From positions 806,001-870,000 of the forward strand of contig NZ_JAPEOX010000002.1 of NCBI RefSeq assembly GCF_026340675.1: a stretch of DNA of 64,000 nucleotides, read 5' to 3'. The stretch is from Streptomyces sp. NBC_01264 (GTDB lineage Bacteria > Actinomycetota > Actinomycetes > Streptomycetales > Streptomycetaceae). Each line of letters starts with the position of its first letter. Within the stretch, counting starts at the first letter, position 1. Shown here piece after piece: positions 43,654 through 50,679 of the stretch. Under the pieces are notes generated by a model. It made no database searches, was not told the origin of the DNA, and saw nothing but the letters and a program-made list of their open reading frames with translations. Position numbers and translations under genes: made by a program.

Positions 43654-43786
43654 TGACCAACTGACCAATTGGTTAGCTGAGTGGCTAGAAGGTGACACGG
43701 CCCGCGTGCGCCGTCAACCCCGCACGAAGAATTTCAGCGGACTCCTCGCGCCCGCCCTCCCCCGAGTGGTTAGATGCACATGACCA
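43654..43786. promoter_or_regulatory. array of TGACCA/TGGTTA hexamers between GH20 and gntR-type gene
   Basis: TGACCA at 43654, 43662 and 43781, and TGGTTA at 43670 and 43767. The middle two form CTGACCAATTGGTTAG (43661-43676), a palindrome with one mismatch. The five half-sites occupy a 133-bp part of the 250-bp divergent promoter region and probably bind the GntR protein encoded alongside. Confidence 0.6.
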
Positions 43787-43822
43787 GTTGGACAGGTGAG
43801 CAGAGAGAAATGGGGGCGGGCC

Positions 43823-44668
43823 GTGACGAAGGACGCAACCGACTCGTCAGGATCCGTACTCAAGCGCGAACGGGTACGCGAGCACCTGCTGGGGCTCATC
43901 GACATCCGGCGGCCCGGCGACGCGATCCCCTCCGAACGCACCCTGTGCGCCACGCTGGAGGTCTCCCGTCCCACGCTGCGCGCGGCGGTGGACGAGCTCG
44001 TGGCCACGGGGCTGCTCGTACGCGAGCACGGGCGCGGGATGTTCGTCGCGCCGGCCAAGATCACCCAGGAACTGGCCGCCGACGAGGCGGCCTTCGCGAT
44101 GCGGCAGGCCGCCGGGCACTGGTCCAGCCGGGTCCTGGACCACTCCACCGTGCAGGCGGGGGCCCGGATCGGCCGCCGCCTGCGCATCTCCCCCGGTGCG
44201 AGCCTGCTCTACATCGCCCGGCTGCGACTGGTGGACGGGGCCCCGATGGCCATCGAGCACCTGCACATCCCGGCCGCCCTGGTGCCGGCCCTGACCCCGG
44301 CGGAGCTGGAGGCCGGGGACCTCTACGAGCATCTGCGCGACCACCACGGCGTGTACGTGCACGAGGCGCAGCAGTCCATCGAGCCGACGGTGGTGAACGA
44401 GTCGGAGGCGGGCCTGCTGGACGTTCCGCTGCTCTCCCCCGCCCTGCTCATCGAGCGGCTCACCACCGACTCCACCGGCCGGCCCGTGGAGTACGTCCAC
44501 TCCGTGTACCGGGGCGACCGCTACCGGATCGTCTCCCGCCTGGCCCTCGGGGTGTCCCCCGGCTCCGGGCGGCCGGGCGGCCACCACCCGGGGATCCCGC
44601 CGGGCGATCTCGGCCGCCGGGCGGTCATCACCTCCACCACCACCGGGGACGTCCACACGAACACGTGA
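43823..44668 (+). CDS. GntR family regulator, HutC subfamily
   Basis: 281 residues. Winged HTH at about 12-75 (VREHLLGLIDIRRPGDAIPSERTLCATLEVSRPTLRAAVDELVATGLLVREHGRGMFV) and a UTRA ligand domain to about 240 (ISPGASLLYIARLRLVDGAPMAIEHLHIP, YVHSVYRGDRYRIV). The architecture is that of DasR-like amino-sugar sensors. GTG 43823 is one of two possible starts (the other is nine codons earlier). It is divergent from GH20/GH16 and probably represses them through the hexamer array until an amino sugar binds. Confidence 0.9.
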   Translation: MTKDATDSSGSVLKRERVREHLLGLIDIRRPGDAIPSERTLCATLEVSRPTLRAAVDELVATGLLVREHGRGMFVAPAKITQELAADEAAFAMRQAAGHWSSRVLDHSTVQAGARIGRRLRISPGASLLYIARLRLVDGAPMAIEHLHIPAALVPALTPAELEAGDLYEHLRDHHGVYVHEAQQSIEPTVVNESEAGLLDVPLLSPALLIERLTTDSTGRPVEYVHSVYRGDRYRIVSRLALGVSPGSGRPGGHHPGIPPGDLGRRAVITSTTTGDVHTNT

Positions 44669-44679
44669 GGGGCCGGACC

Positions 44680-44880
44680 GTGGTGGAGGAATCCCTCCAG
44701 GACCCCGGGCAGAACATCTTCATCGCCGCGGGATACCTGGCCCAGCTGAAGGCGGAGAGCGAATTCGCCGACGTACCCGCGCAGGAGATGACTCCCGCCC
44801 GGTACCAGGAACTGGCAGCCCGCTACAACGGCGGCCCGTACTGGCAGGATCTCGACGACGCGAGGGGAGCACTCGGCTGA
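44680..44880 (+). CDS. small protein resembling the tail of a lytic transglycosylase
   Basis: 66 residues from GTG 44680 (a second GTG follows). The order D-P-x-x-N-I-x-x-A-A-x-Y-L-A-x-L (DPGQNIFIAAGYLAQL) and later YQELAARYNGGP recalls the last third of SLT/lysozyme-like domains. The catalytic Glu region is absent. It begins 11 bases after the GntR stop and overlaps the next start (TGATG). It may be a remnant, or a true small protein paired with the membrane protein after it. Confidence 0.55.
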   Translation: MVEESLQDPGQNIFIAAGYLAQLKAESEFADVPAQEMTPARYQELAARYNGGPYWQDLDDARGALG

Positions 44881-45200
44881 TGCCCCCTCGCTCCGGCCCG
44901 GACCGGACGCCTTCGGACGACGGCTGCCTGAAACGGGTCCTGACCGTCCCGCTCGCACTGCTCTACGCGATCGTCGGCTGGTTCCTGTACACCGCTCTCA
45001 CCACCCGGCCGTCCGGCACCTGTGACGACGAGGCCACCGCCGGCATCCAGCTGTCCTGCCTCCTCGCCATCGTGGCGAGCGCCCTCGGCCTGCTGATCAC
45101 CCTCCTTCCCTCGATCCGCCCCGCCATGGGGCGGTGGTGGCTCGCCCCGCCCCTGGTGCTGGGAGCCACCGCGGCCGTCCGGTGGATCCTGGGGAGCTGA
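44880..45200 (+). CDS. small membrane protein, three helices
   Basis: 106 residues. Hydrophobic segments at about 19-40, 57-77 and 84-104, with a Cys pair bracketing the first loop (GTCDDEATAGIQLSC). No family recognised. It is translationally coupled to the 66-residue protein before it and is the last gene of the rightward group. Could be a partner or immunity-like protein, but that is inference only. Confidence 0.65.
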   Translation: MPPRSGPDRTPSDDGCLKRVLTVPLALLYAIVGWFLYTALTTRPSGTCDDEATAGIQLSCLLAIVASALGLLITLLPSIRPAMGRWWLAPPLVLGATAAVRWILGS

Positions 45201-45294
45201 GACGCGGAACCCTGCACGTGACTGTGTCGACGAGACCGTCCTGCGAGAGATCAACGGAGGTGCAGCGCCCGCAGTGCGACGTCGGCCGTGTGTG

Positions 45295-46119
45295 CTAGGT
45301 GACCCGGAAGCCGATGGCGGCCGGGGAGCGGTCGAAGGTCAGCCGGTCCCAGGTGGGGAAGGCGAGATCGGTGACGGCGAGCAGCCGGCCTGAGGCGTCG
45401 TGCAGGGTGCGGCGTACGGAGAGGCCGCCGGGCGGGGTGGCGGCCTGGGGCGAGTTGGTCCGGGTCATGGTGATGGTCTCGGCGACCCGGCCGGCCCGCG
45501 CGGCACCCTCCAGCCAGTGGTGCAGGGGACCCAGGTCCTCGTCCCGGACGCCCGCCACCAGGCGGTCCCGGTAGCGGGCCAGTTCGGGGGTCCGGACCAC
45601 GGTGCGGGGACAGAGGTACGTCACCGCGTGCCGCCGGGTCTGGCCCGTCGGGCCGCTTTCGCGGTGGTGGTGGACCAGGGTCTGCTCCCCGCCCCGCATG
45701 CCGAGCTGGTCGGCGAGTGCCGGAGCGAGCGTGACGAGGGTGAGCCACGCCTGGGCCGCGTCCCCGGCGGGTGCCTGCGCGGGCGCGGGCGCCGGTACGG
45801 GGGTGGCCACCGACGCCGGGGCGGGGCCCGGGGCAGCGGGGCCCGCCGGGGGCGCCACCGGGGGCCGGTGCCCCTCCGTCGGGAAGGCCGGCCGGGTGCC
45901 CCGCCGTCCGGTGACGACGAGCCCGTCCTCCCTCAGGTGCTGGAGGGCGGCCCGGATGGTCTGCCGGTTGACCTCGTAGCGGGCGGCGAGGCTGCGCTCG
46001 GAGGGGAGACGGGCGCCGGGGGTGAGTGCGGTGAGGTCGAGCTCGCGCCGCAACGCTGCGGCGATCCGCTGGTACTTGGGCGTGGCGGCCGGGCCGCCGC
46101 CCCGCGAAGGGGAGGGCAT
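45295..46119 (-). CDS. GntR family regulator, HutC-like, with Pro/Ala linker
   Basis: 274 residues. HTH at about 15-72 (YQRIAAALRRELDLTALTPGARLPSERSLAARYEVNRQTIRAALQHLREDGLVVTGRRGTRP), a Pro/Ala-rich linker of about 45 residues (80-125), and a degenerate UTRA-type domain ending in LAVTDLAFPTWDRLTFDR. GAGGAGAAG precedes ATG 46119. A HutC-type site lies 60 bases upstream, so autoregulation is likely. The adjoining NIS gene on the same strand could also be a target. Confidence 0.87.
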   Translation of the reverse strand: MPSPSRGGGPAATPKYQRIAAALRRELDLTALTPGARLPSERSLAARYEVNRQTIRAALQHLREDGLVVTGRRGTRPAFPTEGHRPPVAPPAGPAAPGPAPASVATPVPAPAPAQAPAGDAAQAWLTLVTLAPALADQLGMRGGEQTLVHHHRESGPTGQTRRHAVTYLCPRTVVRTPELARYRDRLVAGVRDEDLGPLHHWLEGAARAGRVAETITMTRTNSPQAATPPGGLSVRRTLHDASGRLLAVTDLAFPTWDRLTFDRSPAAIGFRVT

Positions 46120-46178
46120 GGCTTCTCCTCTGACGGGAGGTCAAGGACTGCGCGGTCTGCCCGACCAACGTAGCATTG

Positions 46179-46186
46179 GTCTATAC
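46179..46186. promoter_or_regulatory. GTCTATAC site upstream of the second gntR-type gene
   Basis: GTCTATAC fits the GT-x-TA-x-AC pattern described for HutC-type GntR regulators; the flanks extend it to TTGGTCTATACC. It sits about 60 bases before the regulator start, between it and the stop of the NIS gene upstream. Confidence 0.45.
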
Positions 46187-46244
46187 CTGTCGGTGAGGGG
46201 GGATCCGGTATCCGGACCCTCTTTGGCCGGAACCGCACGCTCCC

Positions 46245-47912
46245 TCAGGACCGCAGCGGGTTGGGAAGCGGCAGGTAGCGGGAGTCCGCGCCGTCGGCCC
46301 GGGTCCAGCGCAGCAGCAGGTTGGTCTTGGCCGGGAGGGCGGGGGCGGCCAGCAGGGCGGCGACCTCGGGCAGGTCGTGGGCCTCGCCGCAGCGCCGGAA
46401 CTCCTCGCGGGCCGCGGGCCACAGCTCCCCGGCCGCCTCCGGACGGCTCTCCGCGAGCGCGCCCGCCACCTCGGTCAGGTGGTTGACCACCAGGCAGTAG
46501 ACGAGGCGCTGCCAGGCGGCCTCCCGGTCCAGGTCGGGGAGGAGTTTCACGCCCTCCGCGTCCCGGAAGAGGGCCTGCGCGGGCATGCCCTCGGCGTCGA
46601 CCGCGACCAGGGTGTTCTGGAGGTGCGCTTCCAGGACCACGCCGTGCCGGGCGAAGAGGTGCAGCACGGGCGGCACCACCTGGCGCAGGTACGCCCGCCA
46701 CCACGCGGCCGGGTCGGCCGTCCCCGCGAGCGGGCTGCCCGGGTACCCCTCCGCCAGCGCGGCCGCCAGCAAGGGGGTCAGCCCGGGCTCCGCGTGCGCC
46801 GCCAGGCCGTCACGGACGAGGACGGCGAGCTCCTCGAAGGCGAAGGCGGCCGTCCGGTACCCCCGGTCGGACAGCCAGGCCGCGCCCGACCCGGACCGGC
46901 GCAGTTCCGCGAAGCCCGCCTCGACCACCGCGTCCGTACGGCGCAGTTTCAGCAGGTCGTGCCGCCACAGCCGGCGCACGTCGTTGGTGATCCGCACGTC
47001 GAGGCTGAACTTCACGAACAGATCGGCGGCCGTGCCTGCCCTGCCGCTGCCGGCGGTCCCGCCACCGGTCACGCCGCCGCCACCACCGCCGGGAACGTAG
47101 AGGGTCCGGATCGAGGCGGTCGGCCAGACCGGCACCCGCCCGGTTCCCAGCGACAGCAGCCTCCCGTCCGCGAGGGCCTCGCGGACGGCGGGACTGCCCG
47201 CGACCAGGTCGAGCTGCCAGGGGTGGGCGGGCAGCAGCCGGTAGCCGGCCGGCGGGCGCGGCCCGCCCAGCGCCTCCGCCAGCGAGTCGATCGCGCCGGC
47301 CGCCGCCGGCCCGCCCTCCTCCACCACCTGGTCCTCGCGCACGCCGAGAAAGGCCAGCGGGAAGCGGCCGTACGCCTCGGGGGCGTACGGCAGCCAGCCG
47401 TTGGCCGGCCCGCCGCCGCGGGCCTTGGGGGCCGGGTGGTGGGGGTGCCCCATGACCAGCGACTGCTCCGAGCGCACGTACGGGTCGGCCGGCGGCGGTG
47501 TGACCGCGCGGGCGGCCAGCAGCGCGGCGACGGTCCCGCGGCTGTCGGCGATCTCGACCGGGAGCTCGTCGTTGGACACCCCGGTGTACAGCCGCAGCTC
47601 GTCGGAGACGAGTTTGACCAGCTCGGTATGGTTCAGCGGATGCCAGCCGGACCCGGTGCCCAGCTCGGGCCGTTCGGGCCTGCGCCCGCCGCGCACCCGC
47701 AGCGACCGGCCGCTGCCCGACAGCCGGTACGCGCACCAGCCGTCCCCCGCGGAACCCGCGGGCCCCCCCGTTCCGCCCGTGCCGCCCGCCCCGGCGGACC
47801 CGGACGGCGGGACCGGTTCGGCGGCCTCCCGCAGGAGGCAGTTCAGGAGCGGGGCGGCCGCGTAGGTGTCGGCGGCGGCGTTGTCGGTGGCGTTGAGGTC
47901 CACGGATTCCAT
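46245..47912 (-). CDS. NIS siderophore synthetase (IucA/IucC family), leftward
   Basis: 555 residues from ATG 47912 (a possible earlier start lies at 47993). NIS synthetases join citrate or dicarboxylates to amines or alcohols using ATP. Motifs present are GHPHHPAPKAR (ATP/phosphate loop), FVKFSLDVRITNDVRR, VLEAHLQNTLV and LFRDAEGVKLLPDL, with a FhuF/iron-transporter-like C-terminal part (EVAALLAAPALPAKTNLLLRWTR). A Gly-rich insert sits near residue 50-60 and another near 275-290. It is divergent from a second NIS gene. Siderophore product not known. Confidence 0.92.
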   Translation of the reverse strand: MESVDLNATDNAAADTYAAAPLLNCLLREAAEPVPPSGSAGAGGTGGTGGPAGSAGDGWCAYRLSGSGRSLRVRGGRRPERPELGTGSGWHPLNHTELVKLVSDELRLYTGVSNDELPVEIADSRGTVAALLAARAVTPPPADPYVRSEQSLVMGHPHHPAPKARGGGPANGWLPYAPEAYGRFPLAFLGVREDQVVEEGGPAAAGAIDSLAEALGGPRPPAGYRLLPAHPWQLDLVAGSPAVREALADGRLLSLGTGRVPVWPTASIRTLYVPGGGGGGVTGGGTAGSGRAGTAADLFVKFSLDVRITNDVRRLWRHDLLKLRRTDAVVEAGFAELRRSGSGAAWLSDRGYRTAAFAFEELAVLVRDGLAAHAEPGLTPLLAAALAEGYPGSPLAGTADPAAWWRAYLRQVVPPVLHLFARHGVVLEAHLQNTLVAVDAEGMPAQALFRDAEGVKLLPDLDREAAWQRLVYCLVVNHLTEVAGALAESRPEAAGELWPAAREEFRRCGEAHDLPEVAALLAAPALPAKTNLLLRWTRADGADSRYLPLPNPLRS

Positions 47913-48030
47913 TCGGTCCAGCTGGAGCGCCGGAGGTGCGCGGGGCGTACCACCGGCCGTGATCTTCAGTATCCGCGATGATGAAGTGATCATCACGTCA
48001 CCCGAGAGGACCGGGGCCCTGGATCCCAGC
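47913..48030. other. divergent promoter region of the two NIS genes
   Basis: 118 bp. Contains TGATG/CATCA inverted arms around 47978-47996 with an embedded TGATCA palindrome, a possible operator. I looked for a TTAGGTTAGGCTAACCTAA-like iron box and see none. Start codons of both genes are uncertain here, so some of this DNA may be coding. Confidence 0.4.
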
Positions 48031-49824
48031 ATGCACCTCCCCGCCCCCGCGGCCGAAGAGGCCGTGGCCGCCGAACTGGCCGGACCGGCCGGAACCGGCC
48101 CCACCGGCCTGCCCGGCCTGCCCGGCCTGCCCGGCCTGCCCGGCCTACCCGGCCTGATCGGACCGATCGGCTCCACCGGCTCGACCGCCCCCACCGGCCT
48201 GATCGGACCGATCGGCTCCACCGACCCGACCGCCCTGATCGGACCGATCGGCTCCACCGACCCGACCGCCCTGATCGGACCGCCCGACGCACGCCCCGGC
48301 CTCGCGGCGGCCTACGCCGCCGCGCTCCCCGGCGCGCGCGCCGCCGTCCTCACCCGGCTCTGGCGGGCCTTCGCGTTCGAGCCGCTGCCGTGGATCACCC
48401 GCCGGGAACGGGGTTCCGGCACGCTCGTGCTCCGGCTCGCCTCGGGGTCCCGGCTGGAGGGCCCCCTCCCCGACCCGTACGCGACGACCTTCTCCGCGGT
48501 CCGCGCGAGCGCGCCCCCCGTGACCGAGCTGCTGCTCGACGGGCGCCCCTACCGGCGGGCCGCCGCGCTCGTGGCGGCGCTCGGGCTGCCGTACGGGGAG
48601 GAGTTCGCCGCCGAGCTCGACGAGAGCACGGCCTCCCTCGCCCTGTCCCGCGCCGGCCAGCCGGCCGACTCCGGGACGGGCGGCGCCGCGGCGGGGCTCG
48701 CCGCCTGGGAGTGGGAGCAGCGGGTGGTGGACGGCCATCCGTACCACCCCAACTGCCGCTCCCGCCCCGGTTTCACGGTGGCCGAGCAGCTCGCGTACGC
48801 ACCCGAGCACCGGCCCGTGGTCGCCCTCGGGCTGGCCGTCGTACGGGCCGGGGAGTGCCGGGTGACCGGGGAGTGGCCGGAGCGATGGCGGGAGGCCGGG
48901 CGCATCCTCGTACCGGTCCACCCCTGGCAGGCCGCGCACGTGGTGAAACAGGGACAGCCGAAGGAGGACCGGCACGGGAGCGGGAACGTGTACGAGCTGC
49001 GGCCCGGGCCCGCCGCGCACCCGCTGATGGCCCTGCGCACCCTGTCCCCCGCCGACGGCGGGCCGCACGTCAAGACCGCGCTCAGCACCCGCCTCACCTC
49101 CTCCGTGCGGGACATCTCCGTCTACTCCATCGAGACGGCCGCCGCGGTCTCCGCCTTCGCCCAGAGCCTGTCCGAGCGGCTCGACGGCCGCCTGCACGTC
49201 ACCCGCACCCTGGGCGCCGTCACCGCCGGCACCCCGGACCTGGCCGCCGTGCTCCGCGAGCCGCCCGAGGCGTACGCGGACCGGGGCGCGGGCGAGCAGG
49301 TCCTGCCCGTGGCCGCGCTGGCGCTGACCCCGTACGCGCGCTCCGACGCCTGGCGGGCCGGTTTCGCCCGCCTCGCGCTGTCGGTGTGCCTGCGCGTCCT
49401 GGACCTCGGAGTGGCCCTGGAGGCCCACGGCCAGAACCTCCTGGTCGTCCTGTCCGCCGACGGCACCCCGCAGCGGCTCGTGTACCGCGACCTCGCCGAC
49501 ATCCGGATCAGCCCGGCCCGCCTCGCCCGCCACGGCCTGTCGGCGCCACCGCTGTCGGGGCGGCTGATCACCGACGACGTGACCCTGCTGCGCCGCAAGC
49601 TCTTCGGGTCCCTGGTGGCGGGCGCCCTCGGCTCCACGGCCGGTTCGGCCGCCGCGCTCGCGGCGGACCTGGCGGCGGCCGAGCCCGGCCTGCCGTCCAC
49701 CGCCGACACCCGGGCCCTGCTGACGGGGCCGCTGCCGACCAAGGCACTGACGCTGATGCGGCTGAGCCCGGGGGTGCCGGGCGACCAGTGGGCCGCGCTG
49801 GACAATCCGCTGACCGGGGGCTAG
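48031..49824 (+). CDS. NIS siderophore synthetase (IucA/IucC family), rightward, with collagen-like tract
   Basis: 597 residues from ATG 48031; earlier in-frame starts overlap the divergent gene. After about 25 residues comes a 60-residue Gly-X-Y tract (residues 26-85), then the NIS fold. Motifs are GHPYHPNCRSR (Lys replaced by Arg at the usual K), VPVHPWQ, HVKTALSTRLTSSVRDIS, ALEAHGQNLLV and VYRDLADIRIS. The stop lies within a 20-bp sequence repeated at 1871 and is followed by a hairpin. Together with the divergent NIS gene it could make a mixed or tandem-condensed hydroxycarboxylate siderophore. Confidence 0.9.
   Translation: MHLPAPAAEEAVAAELAGPAGTGPTGLPGLPGLPGLPGLPGLIGPIGSTGSTAPTGLIGPIGSTDPTALIGPIGSTDPTALIGPPDARPGLAAAYAAALPGARAAVLTRLWRAFAFEPLPWITRRERGSGTLVLRLASGSRLEGPLPDPYATTFSAVRASAPPVTELLLDGRPYRRAAALVAALGLPYGEEFAAELDESTASLALSRAGQPADSGTGGAAAGLAAWEWEQRVVDGHPYHPNCRSRPGFTVAEQLAYAPEHRPVVALGLAVVRAGECRVTGEWPERWREAGRILVPVHPWQAAHVVKQGQPKEDRHGSGNVYELRPGPAAHPLMALRTLSPADGGPHVKTALSTRLTSSVRDISVYSIETAAAVSAFAQSLSERLDGRLHVTRTLGAVTAGTPDLAAVLREPPEAYADRGAGEQVLPVAALALTPYARSDAWRAGFARLALSVCLRVLDLGVALEAHGQNLLVVLSADGTPQRLVYRDLADIRISPARLARHGLSAPPLSGRLITDDVTLLRRKLFGSLVAGALGSTAGSAAALAADLAAAEPGLPSTADTRALLTGPLPTKALTLMRLSPGVPGDQWAALDNPLTGG
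48106..48285 (+). repeat. 9-bp-register minisatellite encoding Gly-X-Y triplets
   Basis: 180 bases, 20 triplets of three codons. Five 9-bp GGCCTGCCC-type units come first, then units of 45, 36 and 36 bp starting with CTGATCGG at 48154, 48199, 48235 and 48271. Fifteen of the twenty triplets begin with Gly (GLP, GLI, GPI, GST). Lies in the N-terminal part of a NIS synthetase. Confidence 0.9.
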
Positions 49825-49866
49825 GCCGTCTCTTTCGGGCCAGGCAAGATCCGAAAGAGACGGCCT
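49821..49866. terminator. hairpin terminator containing 20-bp repeat copy 2
   Basis: AGGCCGTCTCTTTCGG (49823-49838) pairs perfectly with CCGAAAGAGACGGCCT (49851-49866), loop of 12, ending in GTTT. It follows the NIS stop directly and precedes the methyltransferase. The first 20 bases (49821-49840) are identical to 1871-1890, and the loop contains GGCAAGATCCG also found at 1848. The sharing suggests a small mobile or recombining hairpin element. Confidence 0.75.
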
Positions 49867-49900
49867 GTTTCGCGGGACGGGCGGGCTACTGTCCGGGGGC

Positions 49901-50557
49901 ATGGGATCGACTTCGCACCTGAACTCCGTCCGGTCGTCCTACGACGCCGTCGCCGCCGACTACGCCGCCCTGCTGGCCGGGGAGCTGGAGGGCAAACCGC
50001 TGGACCGGTCCATGCTCGCCGCCTTCGCGGAGTACGTGCGCGGGGACGGCCCCGGCGCCGGCCGGGCGGTCGCGGACCTGGGCTGCGGCCCGGGCCGGGT
50101 GACCGCGCACCTCGACGGGCTGGGGGTGCGGGCCTTCGGAGTCGACCTGTCGCCCGCGATGGTGGCGGTGGCCCGCCGGACGTATCCGGGGCTGCGGTTC
50201 GAGGTCGGCTCGATGGCCGCGCTGGACATCGCGGACGGGGTCCTCGGCGGGGTGCTGGCCTGGTACTCCACCGTCCACACGCCCCCGGCCGGGCTCCCCG
50301 CGCTGTTCGCCGAGTTCGCCCGGGTGCTGGCCCCCGGCGGGTACCTGCTGATCGCGTTCAAGGCGGGCGACCGGCAGCTCCGGCTGGAACACGCGTACGG
50401 GCATCCGGTCGACCTCGACGTGTACTGGACCCCGCCCGAGCTGATCGGCGAGCTGCTGGCGGGGGCGGGCCTGGCCGAGACGGCCCGCCTGGTCCGGGAA
50501 CCGGACGCCACGGAGAAGGGCCCGCAGGGCTTCCTGCTGGCCCGCCGGGCGGACTGA
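49901..50557 (+). CDS. class I SAM-dependent methyltransferase
   Basis: 218 residues. SYDAVAADYAALL at the start, SAM-binding motif I VADLGCGPGRVTAHL (about 57-71), acidic residue in FGVDLSPAMVAVA (79-91), and post motif LAPGGYLLIAFK. Resembles UbiE/methyltransferase-11 type small-molecule enzymes. It is separated from the NIS gene by a terminator and has its own leader; whether it modifies the siderophore is unknown. Followed by an FAD oxidase 122 bases on. Confidence 0.88.
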   Translation: MGSTSHLNSVRSSYDAVAADYAALLAGELEGKPLDRSMLAAFAEYVRGDGPGAGRAVADLGCGPGRVTAHLDGLGVRAFGVDLSPAMVAVARRTYPGLRFEVGSMAALDIADGVLGGVLAWYSTVHTPPAGLPALFAEFARVLAPGGYLLIAFKAGDRQLRLEHAYGHPVDLDVYWTPPELIGELLAGAGLAETARLVREPDATEKGPQGFLLARRAD

Positions 50558-50679
50558 CCCCGGCCTGAGCCGCTCCTCGGTCCCGGAGGGGGGCTCGCGC
50601 ATGGGCCGTTCGGGGGGCAACCCGGCCCCCGTGGGCCCGCCTTCGCTCCGAACGGGCAAGGCGGTGGCAGGAAGGAGGG

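Noticed and set aside
47913..48030. IdeR/DmdR iron box before the NIS genes
   Set aside because: No sequence close to TTAGGTTAGGCTAACCTAA is present; the TGATG/CATCA symmetry does not match it.
49821..49866. Complete insertion sequence
   Set aside because: Only about 46 bases, no transposase and no target-site duplication visible; kept as a hairpin/terminator and possible remnant.
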